Under the pieces are notes generated by a model. The model was not told the DNA's origin and did no database searches. It saw nothing but the letters and a program-made list of their open reading frames with translations. The position numbers were made by a program, and so were the translations under genes. Shown here piece after piece: positions 34,512 through 41,766 of a stretch of 43,406 nt of DNA (within the stretch, counting starts at the first letter, position 1; each line of letters opens with the position of its first letter). The DNA is from JANNBN01 sp031385545 (GTDB lineage Bacteria > Actinomycetota > Acidimicrobiia > Acidimicrobiales > JANYDT01), in assembly GCA_031385545.1 (NCBI GenBank), contig JANNBN010000143.1, positions 1 through 43,406 on the forward strand, read 5' to 3'.

Positions 34512-35501
34512 ATGTCGGGACACGGAAATGGCGGTACGAGGGCAATCCTTGCTGCACTTGGGGCCAACCTCGGAATCTCCATCGCAAAGTTCATCGGCTT
34601 CCTGATCACCGGGGCTGCATCGATGCTCGCCGAAAGTGTCCACTCGCTGGCCGACACCACCAACCAGTGCCTCTTGCTGCTTGGCAACAAGCAGGCGAAA
34701 CGAGACGAAGACGAACGGCACCCCTTTGGATACGGCAGGACGCGCTACTTCTGGTCTTTCGTGGTTGCGCTCGTACTGTTCTCCCTTGGTGGGCTCTTCG
34801 CCATCTACGAGGGTCTGCACAAGGTGCAGCATCCCGAGGAACTCGACAGGCCGAGCGTCGCCATCGGCATCCTCATCGTTGCCGTTGGGTTGGAGTCGTT
34901 TTCCTTCTGGACGGCAATCAAGGAATCGATCCCATTGAAAGGTTCGCAATCCTGGTGGCGGTTCATCAAGACGTCGCGTGTCCCCGAACTTCCCGTGCTC
35001 CTACTGGAAGACTTCGGTGCGCTGATGGGGCTCCTCATCGCACTTGGTGCCATCACCCTGTCACTCGTTACCGACAACCCCGTCTGGGATGGCTACGGCA
35101 CCCTCGGCATCGGTGCACTGCTGCTGATCATCGCAGTGATCCTCATCATCGAGATGCGGGGACTTCTACTTGGTGAAAGTGCGACGCGCGAGGATGTCGA
35201 AAAGATGACTGCCGCCATCGAGTCATCGCCGAACGTCACCCGGCTCATTCATATGCGCACAGTCCATCAGGGTCCCGAAGACGTGCTGCTGGCAGCCAAG
35301 GTCGAGATGAGCGGAGACCTTGATGCAGCTGGGGTGGCTCGGACCATCGACGACGTCGAGGCTCGTATCCGCGCCGCAGTTCCCATCGCAACAATGATCT
35401 ATCTCGAACCGTCCGTATACAACCGGAATCACTCCGGTCCGTCGCGTCTGTCAGAACCTGACGCGATCGGTGAGAAAGTCACCGACCAACTCAGCGATTG
35501 A
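34512..35501 (+). CDS. Cation diffusion facilitator family transporter
   Basis: A 329-residue membrane antiporter exporting Zn2+ or a similar divalent cation. Five or six hydrophobic segments fill the first 220 residues. The metal site of TM2 is ESVHSLADTTNQ (H-x3-D), and the cytoplasmic loop has DERHPFGYGRTRYFWSF. In TM5 the usual HxxxD is replaced by LLLEDFGALMGL (Glu-Asp), as in the SLC30A9-like subgroup, so metal preference may differ from classical ZitB/FieF. The C-terminal domain (VEKMTAAIESSPNVTRLI... TVHQGPEDVLLAAKVEM) is the usual cytoplasmic regulatory fold. ATG 34512 begins MSGHGNGGTRAI; an upstream frame would overlap the zinc-ribbon gene. Its last 11 bases overlap dcd. Confidence 0.88.
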   Translation: MSGHGNGGTRAILAALGANLGISIAKFIGFLITGAASMLAESVHSLADTTNQCLLLLGNKQAKRDEDERHPFGYGRTRYFWSFVVALVLFSLGGLFAIYEGLHKVQHPEELDRPSVAIGILIVAVGLESFSFWTAIKESIPLKGSQSWWRFIKTSRVPELPVLLLEDFGALMGLLIALGAITLSLVTDNPVWDGYGTLGIGALLLIIAVILIIEMRGLLLGESATREDVEKMTAAIESSPNVTRLIHMRTVHQGPEDVLLAAKVEMSGDLDAAGVARTIDDVEARIRAAVPIATMIYLEPSVYNRNHSGPSRLSEPDAIGEKVTDQLSD

Positions 35502-36069
35502 AGTTCTCGAAATAGCGCGACGGAGTAGGCCCGCGCTGCCCTTGGTACTTCGACCCGATCGAGGTGGACCCATACGGGTTGTCGGCAGGGGTCGTCATGT
35601 TGAGGAAGCTGACCTGCCCGACCCGCATGCCCGCGTACAGAGTGATCGGTAGATTGGCAACGTTCGACAGTTCCAGCGTGATGTGACCGTCGAAACCCGG
35701 ATCGATGAAGCCTGCAGTCGAATGGATGAGTAGGCCCAACCGTCCCAAGGACGATTTCCCCTCGATGCGACCGACCAAATCGTCGCCAAGGCTGACGCGC
35801 TCAGCGGTTGACCCGAGCACGAACTCGCCGGGGTGCAGGATGAAGGCCGCCCCGTCGGAGATCTCAACCAGTTCGGTGAGATCCTCCTGGTTCTCTTTCA
35901 CATCGATCACACGATGCGTGTGGTTGCGAAAGACCCGGAAGAAGCGGTCGAGACGCAAGTCAACTGACGACGGTTGAATGTTGGCCGGTTCGAGCGGGTC
36001 GATCGAGATCCGACCGTTCTCCAGCGCTTCACGAATAGACCGGTCGGACAGGATCACGACCTCCGACAC
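35491..36069 (-). CDS. dcd: dCTP deaminase
   Basis: Deaminates dCTP to dUTP for thymidylate synthesis. The 192-residue length is standard. Signatures are LSDRSIREAL, IQPSSVDLRL, HPGEFVLGSTAERVSL, IEGKSSLGRLGLLIHSTAGFIDPGF with the catalytic Glu downstream in TLEL, and the C-terminal GSKYQGQRGPTPSRY. Actinobacterial homologues can also hydrolyse dUTP, so bifunctional activity is possible. An alternative start lies at the V-I-L near 36057, but 36069 is acceptable. It converges on the CDF gene with an 11-bp overlap. A tRNA-Gly and dcd occur close together in other actinobacteria as well. Confidence 0.95.
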   Translation of the reverse strand: MSEVVILSDRSIREALENGRISIDPLEPANIQPSSVDLRLDRFFRVFRNHTHRVIDVKENQEDLTELVEISDGAAFILHPGEFVLGSTAERVSLGDDLVGRIEGKSSLGRLGLLIHSTAGFIDPGFDGHITLELSNVANLPITLYAGMRVGQVSFLNMTTPADNPYGSTSIGSKYQGQRGPTPSRYFENFNR

Positions 36070-36112
36070 TAGCGGCGTGAGGCGTCGTCGGCCGCTGGAT
36101 CAACCGGCTGGA

Positions 36113-36319
36113 TCAGCGGCTGGTTAGTGAGGCCAGACCCCAGACGAACACGAGCAGTCCGACCGACGCCATGGCGAGCGACCGGCGGCGAGGGGCTCTG
36201 CGCAATTCACCAGGACGAAGTGCCCGCCGGGGCCGCGTCAACGCAGCGAGATTTCCGACGCACAGGGCCAGGCCGAGGGCCATGACCAGCATCACCAACA
36301 GATTCGCTCCACCGAGCAC
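36113..36319 (-). CDS. Small membrane protein, function unknown
   Basis: A 68-residue protein with two hydrophobic segments (LLVMLVMALGLALCVGNLAAL and LAMASVGLLVFVWGLASL) separated by a very basic loop (RPRRALRPGELRRAPRRR). This predicts a hairpin with the loop in the cytoplasm. GTG at 36319 follows a good site (GGGAGGG). It is 43 bases upstream of dcd on the same strand. No family is recognised. Confidence 0.6.
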   Translation of the reverse strand: MLGGANLLVMLVMALGLALCVGNLAALTRPRRALRPGELRRAPRRRSLAMASVGLLVFVWGLASLTSR

Positions 36320-36448
36320 GGCGCCCTCCCTTGGCGTTCATGGTTGACGTGAAACCTACCCACCTTTCATCGGCCTCGGGTTGCCGCCCATTCGGGGTCG
36401 GAAACAACACTGGGACTGCACCGACCAAGCTGCGCTGCATCGTGTCCG

Positions 36449-37048
36449 TTAGGGAAGCGAGGACGCAACAGTCAAGGCGGGCCGCAATGGACTGACCTCA
36501 CCGGGCGCTGGGCACCGCACGGGATTGTCATCGGCCTGAACCGCAGAAAACAGTTCGTCGATACGCCAGAGTTGATCATCGGGGTCGGACCGCATCCGAA
36601 CGACAACAGCTATCCCGGCAATCGCAGTCGGGAACGCGAGAAGCGGGCGATCGTCGAACTCGGCCTCGGCGATCCTGCAGTCGTCGGTCTCGTCGGTGAC
36701 GATATCGATGATGAGGGCCGGGTCCGCCGGTGTGCGAGCGAGCGAGTTCCGGCTTTGGATCGCATCGCGCAGGTTTGCTTCCTCAGCATCTCGGGCCGTG
36801 CCGGCGAAACCGTCGGTGAGCAGCAGGAGCACGGCATCGGTCACCTCGGCCTCGACGATTGCCTGTCGATATGCATCACCCAACGCAGCCATCGACGCGG
36901 ACGCTTGTTCCTGCATTCGGCGGACGGCGCTGTCGGCTGCAGGCAGTGTCGTGTCAAGCGGGTCGCTGCTCGGTGGAGCGAACGGTGCTGCGCAGGACCC
37001 GAGCAAGCAGATGGCCGCGGCGGACCGGGCGATGGCAGACCGAACCAC
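36449..37048 (-). CDS. Putative lipoprotein, function unknown
   Basis: A 199-residue protein from GTG 37048, five bases after the dnaB stop. The N-terminus VRSAIARSAAAICLLGSCAAP carries a lipobox-like LLGSC, predicting lipid attachment at Cys 19. The mature part has an Ala/Glu-rich helical segment (DSAVRRMQEQASASMAAL) and then a beta-rich region ending near FDDRPLLAFPTAIAGIAVVVRM. No catalytic motif is recognised. The position just after dnaB suggests cotranscription with it but gives no functional clue. Confidence 0.65.
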   Translation of the reverse strand: MVRSAIARSAAAICLLGSCAAPFAPPSSDPLDTTLPAADSAVRRMQEQASASMAALGDAYRQAIVEAEVTDAVLLLLTDGFAGTARDAEEANLRDAIQSRNSLARTPADPALIIDIVTDETDDCRIAEAEFDDRPLLAFPTAIAGIAVVVRMRSDPDDQLWRIDELFSAVQADDNPVRCPAPGEVSPLRPALTVASSLP

Positions 37049-37053
37049 AGCGC

Positions 37054-38430
37054 CTACCCGCGAGCTGCGTTGTCGAACTTCGTGTACTGGTCGAGGAAGA
37101 CGAGCTTGCTCGAACCGACAGCACCGGAACGATGCTTGGCCACGATGATTTCGGCGAGGCCCTTGTCCGGAGAATCGGGGTTGTAGTAGTCGTCCCGGTA
37201 CAGGAACATGACGACGTCGGCATCCTGTTCCAGCGAACCGGATTCGCGCAGGTCCGAGAGCATGGGCCGCTTGTCCTGGCGTTGCTCCAAGTTACGGGAC
37301 AACTGCGACAGGGCGATGACTGGTACGTCGAGTTCGCGGGCCAAGATCTTTAGTCCTCGGCTGATCTCTGACACCTCGACCTGGCGGCTCTCTGCGCCGG
37401 ACCTGCCGGTCATGAGTTGGAGGTAGTCGATAACGATGACGCCGATCTCGCCCAACCGGCTCTTCAGGCGCCGCGCCTTGGACCGGATCTCCATCACGGT
37501 GAGCTGAGCGTTGTCATCGATGTAAATCGGGGTCTCGGCCATGCGGCTGATGGCAGAGGTGATCTTCGGCCAGTCAGACGCGTCGAGCCGCCCGTTGCGC
37601 ATCCGCCGCGAGTCGACTTTGGCGTCGGCGCACAACAGACGCTGCGTGAGCTCGAGGTGGCTCATTTCCAACGAGAAGATCATCGCCGGCTTGCCAACCT
37701 TGATTCCGACATGCGAGGCGATCCCGAGCGCAAAGGCGGACTTTCCCATCGCAGGACGAGCGCCCACAATGTACAGCGCACCGCGCTGCAGCCCGTTGAG
37801 CTGATCATCGAGGTCAAAAAAACCGGTCGGGACGCCGGTGATGGAATCACCTCGGTTGTACAGCTCCTCCAACCGGTCAAGGCTGGCACCCAGCAGATCA
37901 TGCAACGGAACCAGTGTGTCGGTAACCCGGCCCTGTGCAACGTCGAACACCAATTGCTCGGCGCGGTCCAGGGCGCGGGCGACATCTTCGGGAAGGCTGT
38001 AACCCAGATCGGCGATCTCACCGGCGACACCGATCAGGCGGCGGAGCATGAAGTGCTCGTAGACGATGACGGCGTACAGGGACGCGTTGGACGTGGACGG
38101 CGTGCCAGCCTGCAGATCAATGAGGACCGCGGACCCCCCGATGGCTTCGAGCAGGTCGGCGCGTCTCAGTTCCTCCGCTACGGTCACGGCATCAATGGCG
38201 TTCCCGCGGGCCGACAGGCTGTTGATCGCCGCGAAAACATGGCCGTGCGCCGGCTTGTAAAAGTGTTCTGCCGACAATTTCTCCAGACCGGCCGACACGG
38301 CGTCGCGACTGAGCAGCATGGCCCCGAGGAGGGACTCCTCCGCCTCGATGTTATGTGGCAGCAACCGGCCGGCGGGCACGGCTGCCGGAGCCTGCTGGCG
38401 GCGTCTGACGTCTTCGAGCGATTGGACCAT
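37054..38430 (-). CDS. dnaB: Replicative DNA helicase DnaB
   Basis: A 458-residue hexameric helicase at the replication fork. The N-terminal domain has PHNIEAEESLLGAMLLS. The RecA core has Walker A GARPAMGKSAFALG, FSLEMSHLEL, Walker B VIVIDYLQLMTG, SEISRGLKILARELDVPV, and SQLSRNLEQRQDKRP with DLRESGSLEQDADVV. No intein interrupts it, although actinobacterial dnaB often carries one. ATG at 38430 gives the usual N-terminus. The frame stays open back to a TTG at 38604, where it would add 58 low-complexity residues (TRP and STRS repeats), so that extension is unlikely to be translated. It follows rplI after a 621-bp gap with a terminator and DnaA boxes, so it probably has its own promoter. Confidence 0.96.
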   Translation of the reverse strand: MVQSLEDVRRRQQAPAAVPAGRLLPHNIEAEESLLGAMLLSRDAVSAGLEKLSAEHFYKPAHGHVFAAINSLSARGNAIDAVTVAEELRRADLLEAIGGSAVLIDLQAGTPSTSNASLYAVIVYEHFMLRRLIGVAGEIADLGYSLPEDVARALDRAEQLVFDVAQGRVTDTLVPLHDLLGASLDRLEELYNRGDSITGVPTGFFDLDDQLNGLQRGALYIVGARPAMGKSAFALGIASHVGIKVGKPAMIFSLEMSHLELTQRLLCADAKVDSRRMRNGRLDASDWPKITSAISRMAETPIYIDDNAQLTVMEIRSKARRLKSRLGEIGVIVIDYLQLMTGRSGAESRQVEVSEISRGLKILARELDVPVIALSQLSRNLEQRQDKRPMLSDLRESGSLEQDADVVMFLYRDDYYNPDSPDKGLAEIIVAKHRSGAVGSSKLVFLDQYTKFDNAARG

Positions 38431-38464
38431 GGTTGGAAGCCTGCGAACGTGAGCGAGGTAAGGC

Positions 38465-38502
38465 GGGTGCGGACGGGTTGGACGGGTTGGACGGGTTGGA
38501 CG
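38465..38502 (+). repeat. 9-bp tandem repeat with G-quadruplex motif upstream of dnaB
   Basis: GGACGGGTT is repeated 3.5 times (38471-38502). With the GGG at 38465-38467, four G-runs (38465, 38475, 38484, 38493) are separated by loops of 7, 6 and 6 bases, which meets the common G3+N1-7 definition of a G-quadruplex motif. It lies 35 bases upstream of the dnaB ATG on the strand opposite to the coding strand. Folding in vivo is not shown. Confidence 0.7.
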
Positions 38503-38530
38503 AGAGGGTAGACGGGGATACGAACACGGA

Positions 38531-38582
38531 GACGACCGGGTGGACGACCGGGTGGACGACCTGGTGGACGACCGGGTGGACG
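38531..38582 (+). repeat. 12-bp tandem repeat upstream of dnaB
   Basis: GACGACCGGGTG is present in four copies at 38531-38578 (third copy GACGACCTGGTG), with a partial fifth to 38582. It is 28 bases from the 9-bp repeat. Both unit lengths are multiples of three, so the minus-strand frame running into dnaB stays open. It may be a coincidence of GC-rich repeat expansion or a variable-length leader. Confidence 0.7.
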
Positions 38583-38689
38583 GCAGCAACGTGGTTCGGG
38601 TCAACGATCCTGACAGGGCAAAGCTGGGTACGGCTCTAGGGATTCACGTGGGATAACCGACTCCAAATCTGGGGACAACGCGGCGATTC

Positions 38690-38698
38690 TGTGGACAA
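38690..38698 (-). promoter_or_regulatory. DnaA box upstream of dnaB (perfect)
   Basis: The plus strand reads TGTGGACAA, that is TTGTCCACA on the minus strand, a perfect match to the actinobacterial DnaA-box consensus. A one-mismatch box (TGGGGACAA, 38670-38678) lies 11 bases away on the same strand. Confidence 0.6.
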
Positions 38699-38728
38699 CG
38701 CTGGGACAACTTGTCTGGACCGCTTGGG

Positions 38729-38737
38729 TTGTCCACA
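38729..38737 (+). promoter_or_regulatory. DnaA box upstream of dnaB (perfect, opposite orientation)
   Basis: TTGTCCACA on the plus strand is a second exact match, inverted to the box at 38690 and 39 bp from it start to start. The two point toward each other's flank across the GC-rich 38699-38728 spacer, so DnaA could bind both and influence dnaB transcription. Confidence 0.6.
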
Positions 38738-38950
38738 GCATAGCGATCTCCCGAACGAATGTTCGTCGACCGGGCCCGGTGACGACGCCGGTATCGATCT
38801 GGGGGTTCCGAGGCGAACAACCAGAACCCGCCAGCGTCGGTTCGCGTCCCTGGTGGTCCTTCGCGTCCTCCTGGCGCCGTCACTGGTGGGACGCGAACGA
38901 TCAGGTGAGACGCGGGACACACCCCGGGGCGCAGAGCGCCGAGGACGAGC

Positions 38951-38987
38951 AAAACGGAAACGACCCGCCACAGGGGCGGGTCGTTTC
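38951..38987 (-). terminator. Intrinsic terminator of the rpsF-ssb-rpsR-rplI operon
   Basis: A 13-bp perfect stem (38957-38969 with 38975-38987) around a five-base loop, core AACGACCCGCC/GGCGGGTCGTT, followed on the minus strand by a short T-rich run (CGTTTT, 38951-38956). It lies 65 bp after the rplI stop and upstream of dnaB, so dnaB is probably transcribed separately. Confidence 0.85.
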
Positions 38988-39051
38988 GAAATTCGGTCAG
39001 CCCAGCGATGCTTCGCCGGTCGGTGCGTTTGTGCAGCGCTATGACGGGCTA

Positions 39052-39498
39052 CTACGCCGACACGATCTCCACGTTGACACTGAACTGCACATCGCTGTGC
39101 AAGCGGACGGACACCTCGTGGGCGCCCAGCGTCTTGAGTGGCTCGGGCAGGTTGACCTGACGACGCTCCAGCGTGACGCCAGTCTGCTTTGCGATTGCGT
39201 CGGCGATCTCGGCGGAACCCACTGAACCGAACAGCCGCTCGCCGTGAGATTTGGCGCTGATCGTGACTGTTTTGGTGACCAGTTCGCGGGCGATGGTTTC
39301 TGCCCCAGCGCGGTCCTTGGCGTCACGCAGGTCGCGCGCACGGCGCATGGATGCTGCTTGCGCCACGGTCCCAGCGGCCGCCGGCATAGCCAGCGATCGG
39401 GGGACCAGGTAGTTGCGAGCGAAACCGTCGGCAACGTCGACGATGTCGCCGCGTTTCCCAAGGCCCTTCACGTCGGCACGGAGAATGATTTTGCCCAT
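39052..39498 (-). CDS. rplI: 50S ribosomal protein L9
   Basis: A 148-residue ribosomal protein. N-terminal GKIILRADVKGLGKRGDIVDVADGFARNYLVPRSLA (here: GLGKRGD, VADGFARNYLVPR) is the L9 signature, followed by the long central helix (RARDLRDAKDRAGAETIAREL) and the C-terminal domain with LFGSVGSAEIADAIAKQTG. The start at 39498 follows GAGGA by about nine bases. An in-frame ATG at 39507 (adding M-I-A) overlaps the rpsR stop and could be used by coupled translation. Last gene of the S6-SSB-S18-L9 operon, before the terminator at 38951. Confidence 0.95.
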   Translation of the reverse strand: MGKIILRADVKGLGKRGDIVDVADGFARNYLVPRSLAMPAAAGTVAQAASMRRARDLRDAKDRAGAETIARELVTKTVTISAKSHGERLFGSVGSAEIADAIAKQTGVTLERRQVNLPEPLKTLGAHEVSVRLHSDVQFSVNVEIVSA

Positions 39499-39503
39499 TG
39501 CGA

Positions 39504-39905
39504 TCATTCCTCGCCTTCGTCGTCGGCGTCGCCGTCGGCATCAACTTCGGCTCCGGTGGTCTCGGCTGCTTCGGTGTTCTCACCGAAGCGACCGCCGCCC
39601 TGGCGCGGACGGCGGGGTCCACGCTCGGCTACCCCGGTTGCAGCAAACGGCAACAGCGCGAGTTCACGGGCGTTCTTCACCGCGAGGGCGACGTCACGCT
39701 GCATCTGCACCGAAAGACCGGTGACCCGGCGAGCACGGATCTTGCCGCGATCACTGGTGAACTTGCGAAGGAGGTTGATGTCCTTCCAGTCGACGTAGGA
39801 GCCCTCAGGAACCGGGGACGCCTTCTTCTTCATCGGACGACGCTTGTCGTCTTTCGGCGCGCGCTTGGTGCTGGTGCTCCGGTCGCGGTCGTTATTGCGG
39901 GCCAT
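39504..39905 (-). CDS. rpsR: 30S ribosomal protein S18 with acidic C-terminal extension
   Basis: The S18 core lies in the first ~90 residues: a basic N-terminus (KRAPKDDKRRPMKKKASPV), VDWKDINLLRKFTSDRGKIRARRVTG, and ALAVKNARELALLPFA. S18 is usually 75-90 residues; this product has 133. The extra C-terminal part starts with an Arg/Gly stretch (RGPRRPRQGGGRFG) and ends very acidic (EVDADGDADDEGEE). The frame has no sign of a shift and the stop overlaps the following rplI start region, so the extension appears real. The ATG overlaps the ssb stop by one base. Core function is secure; the role of the tail is unknown. Confidence 0.93.
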   Translation of the reverse strand: MARNNDRDRSTSTKRAPKDDKRRPMKKKASPVPEGSYVDWKDINLLRKFTSDRGKIRARRVTGLSVQMQRDVALAVKNARELALLPFAATGVAERGPRRPRQGGGRFGENTEAAETTGAEVDADGDADDEGEE

Positions 39906-40384
39906 CAGAAGGGCTCCTCGTCGTAGTAACTGGCTGGTTCTGCTTGCGGTGCCGGACGGCTTGGGCCGCCACTCGCACCGGTGGTGCGAGGGGCTGCAGG
40001 AGCATCCCCCGCTTCGGCACCGCGGCGTTCGCTGCGCTGGACCTGTGCTGTTGCCCAGCGCAGACTTGGGCCGACCTCGTCGGCGATGATTTCGACGACG
40101 TTGCGCTTGTCGCCGTCCTGCGTCTCATACGAGCGCTGCTCGATGCGACCGGTCACGATGACCCGTGTGCCCTTGGAGAGCGACTCGGCCGAGTTCTCGG
40201 CCAGTTCGCGCCACAGGACGACGTTGAAGTACGACACCTGCTCTTCCCACTCGTTGGTCTGGCGGTTCTGCCAGCGGCGGTTGACTGCCACACCGAACGT
40301 TGTGTTTGCCTGCCCGGAGGCAGTGAAGCGCAGTTCGGGGTCGCGGGTGACGTTGCCGATGATGGTGACGTTGTTCCCGGACAT
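39905..40384 (-). CDS. ssb: Single-stranded DNA-binding protein
   Basis: A 159-residue SSB. The OB fold has NVTIIGNVTRDPELRFTASG, FGVAVNRRWQNRQTNEWEE, SYFNVVLWRELAENSAESL, GTRVIVTGRIEQRSYE and DEVGPSLRWATAQV. The C-terminal tail is Gly/Pro/Ala-rich and ends YYDEEPF, the acidic tip that binds partner proteins. It lies five bases after the rpsF stop and overlaps rpsR, as in the conserved rpsF-ssb-rpsR unit. Confidence 0.96.
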   Translation of the reverse strand: MSGNNVTIIGNVTRDPELRFTASGQANTTFGVAVNRRWQNRQTNEWEEQVSYFNVVLWRELAENSAESLSKGTRVIVTGRIEQRSYETQDGDKRNVVEIIADEVGPSLRWATAQVQRSERRGAEAGDAPAAPRTTGASGGPSRPAPQAEPASYYDEEPF

Positions 40385-40389
40385 GGTGA

Positions 40390-40803
40390 TCAGTCCCGTT
40401 CGCGCGGTCCGCCGCGACCGGCGCGGGGAGCGTTGGCACGGGCCTCGCGCTGTGCAGCTGCGATCTCGTCGAGGCTGGGCGGAGCGTTGAGCGTACGGCC
40501 GGTGGACTTGGCAGGGATCTGGATGATCTTGTGCCGGAGGATCTCGTCGGAGAGGTGCATCTGCCGCTCGACCTCTGCGACGGTCGCCGGAACGATGGAC
40601 GACTCGAGGATGGCGTAATACCCGTCGGCCTTCTTGGCGATCGGATAGGCCAACTTGCGCCGACCCCAGCGCTCAATGCGCCCGACGGAACCGCCCTGAG
40701 CGGTGATGGTTCCGACGGTGCGCTTGACGACACCCTCGATCACCTGGTCGTCGAGAGACGAATCGACGATGATGACTACTTCGTAGGCCCGCGTTGTGGC
40801 CAT
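40390..40803 (-). CDS. rpsF: 30S ribosomal protein S6
   Basis: A 137-residue S6. Signatures are YEVVIIVDSSLDD, GGSVGRIERWGRRKLAYPIAKKADGYYAIL and QMHLSDEILRHKIIQI. It is longer than the usual ~95-100 residues through a C-terminal tail (SLDEIAAAQREARANAPRAGRGGPRERD: Ala/Arg-rich helix), a common trait in actinobacteria. The start at 40803 follows GGAGG closely. First gene of the ribosomal operon. The 5' region contains a GC-rich hairpin next to the ribosome binding site. Confidence 0.95.
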   Translation of the reverse strand: MATTRAYEVVIIVDSSLDDQVIEGVVKRTVGTITAQGGSVGRIERWGRRKLAYPIAKKADGYYAILESSIVPATVAEVERQMHLSDEILRHKIIQIPAKSTGRTLNAPPSLDEIAAAQREARANAPRAGRGGPRERD

Positions 40804-40818
40804 ATGTGTACCTCCCAT

Positions 40819-40840
40819 GGACCCGCACGACGGCGGGGCC
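40819..40840 (-). promoter_or_regulatory. Candidate leader hairpin of the rpsF operon
   Basis: CCCGC (40822-40826) pairs with GCGGG (40833-40837) around a six-base loop, extended by GG/CC (40819-40820, 40839-40840) across one mismatch. It ends a few bases before the rpsF ribosome binding site, where S6-S18 autoregulatory structures occur in other bacteria. Only the position supports this; the sequence could be chance in GC-rich DNA. Confidence 0.25.
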
Positions 40841-40950
40841 CCAGACGGTCTGAGGCGGGCGGACTCACCGACGAGGTCGACAAGTCCGGCTGACAAGGCT
40901 AGCCGCATCTCCGTCCGCGCACGACCGCCCGGCCCGTGGGTGGCTGAGAC

Positions 40951-41676
40951 TTAGGTCTTTCGGCAGGCGCCGCCCACCTGAAGCAAGGCCTTCGGGCTCA
41001 CGCCGAGGGGCTCAAGACCACCTCGCAGTGTCTCCATGGCCACCCGGTACGGCCCGGTCGGGTTGTAATTCGGACAATCGGCAAAGTCACCGCACGGTGC
41101 CATGTCCAGAGCTGTGACCAGGCGACCGGTGCGGTCCCACCAGGCGATCGACAGCCAGACCGGGACAGTACGCATCCAGAACCCACCGTTGACGTCGACC
41201 GGCCAGCTGAAAAGCATCGCGTCATACCCGCCGAGGTCGCTGCGGCCCATCAGGCCGCGCTGCTGGTTCTCGGCGGTGTCAGCCAGCAGCGCGCAGTACT
41301 CCTCGTCCTTGCCCTGCGCGTTGGTGATGACGAACCGGACCTCGCCGAACTGTTCGAACGGCGCTCTGGCCCGGGTCGCTGCGACCAGCGACGACGGGAC
41401 AACCGTCAGCACTCGGGTCGAACCCGTCACGGCAATCGTGGGCATGGGCGTGGGAACGGGCGTGGTCGTCGGGCGCTGTTTGGTCGTCGGCGCGGTGATG
41501 GCACGCGGCTTCGCAGTGGTTCGAGTCCGGACTGTCGTTCTCGCCCGTGTGGTGTTGCGGGTTGCTGCGTTCGACGCGTCGGAACAGCCTGTCATCAGTA
41601 CGCCGAACAACCCGAGAACGCACAGCAGCACGGCGAACCGCGCAACGGCTCTCCTGGGTGCACGATGCGTTGTCAC
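40951..41676 (-). CDS. DUF192 lipoprotein
   Basis: A 241-residue predicted lipoprotein. The signal segment VARFAVLLCVLGLFGVLMTGC ends in a lipobox (LMTGC). A Thr/Arg/Pro-rich linker (TRARTTVRTRTTAKP; TTTPVPTPMPT) leads to the DUF192 domain with QQRGLMGRSDLGGYDAMLF, FWMRTVPVWLSIAWWD and GRLVTALDMAPC. DUF192 proteins are extracytoplasmic and of unknown function. GTG 41676 is preferred to 41715 because AAGGA lies at a suitable distance and the signal peptide then has a normal length. It sits between rpsF and panB on the same strand; no functional link is evident. Confidence 0.82.
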   Translation of the reverse strand: MTTHRAPRRAVARFAVLLCVLGLFGVLMTGCSDASNAATRNTTRARTTVRTRTTAKPRAITAPTTKQRPTTTPVPTPMPTIAVTGSTRVLTVVPSSLVAATRARAPFEQFGEVRFVITNAQGKDEEYCALLADTAENQQRGLMGRSDLGGYDAMLFSWPVDVNGGFWMRTVPVWLSIAWWDRTGRLVTALDMAPCGDFADCPNYNPTGPYRVAMETLRGGLEPLGVSPKALLQVGGACRKT

Positions 41677-41766
41677 CCGCTCATCCTTGCATTCGCTACG
41701 ACCGTTCCTGGGCACGGGAAAGCGCCGCGATATCCCCGTCGCCCCGACGCCCCGACGACTGGAGGG

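Larger units (their letters stand above)
38431..39051. other. Long intergenic region between rplI and dnaB
   Basis: 621 bases without a convincing gene. From the dnaB side it holds a 9-bp tandem repeat with a G-quadruplex motif, a 12-bp tandem repeat, two perfect and one near-perfect DnaA boxes (38670-38737) and a strong hairpin terminator (38957-38987). The stretch 38740-38950 shows no recognisable signal; short frames there look like background. No AT-rich unwinding element of an origin is seen. Confidence 0.6.

Noticed and set aside
37054..38430. Intein in DnaB
   Set aside because: Walker A to C-terminal motifs are continuous and the length is normal.
38431..38604. 58-residue N-terminal extension of DnaB from TTG
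   Set aside because: Consists only of repeat-encoded TRP/STRS and basic residues; ATG 38430 gives the normal DnaB N-terminus. Kept as a finding because the frame is open.
38640..38760. Chromosomal origin of replication
   Set aside because: DnaA boxes are present but there is no AT-rich unwinding element and no dnaA/dnaN gene nearby; treated as regulatory candidates.
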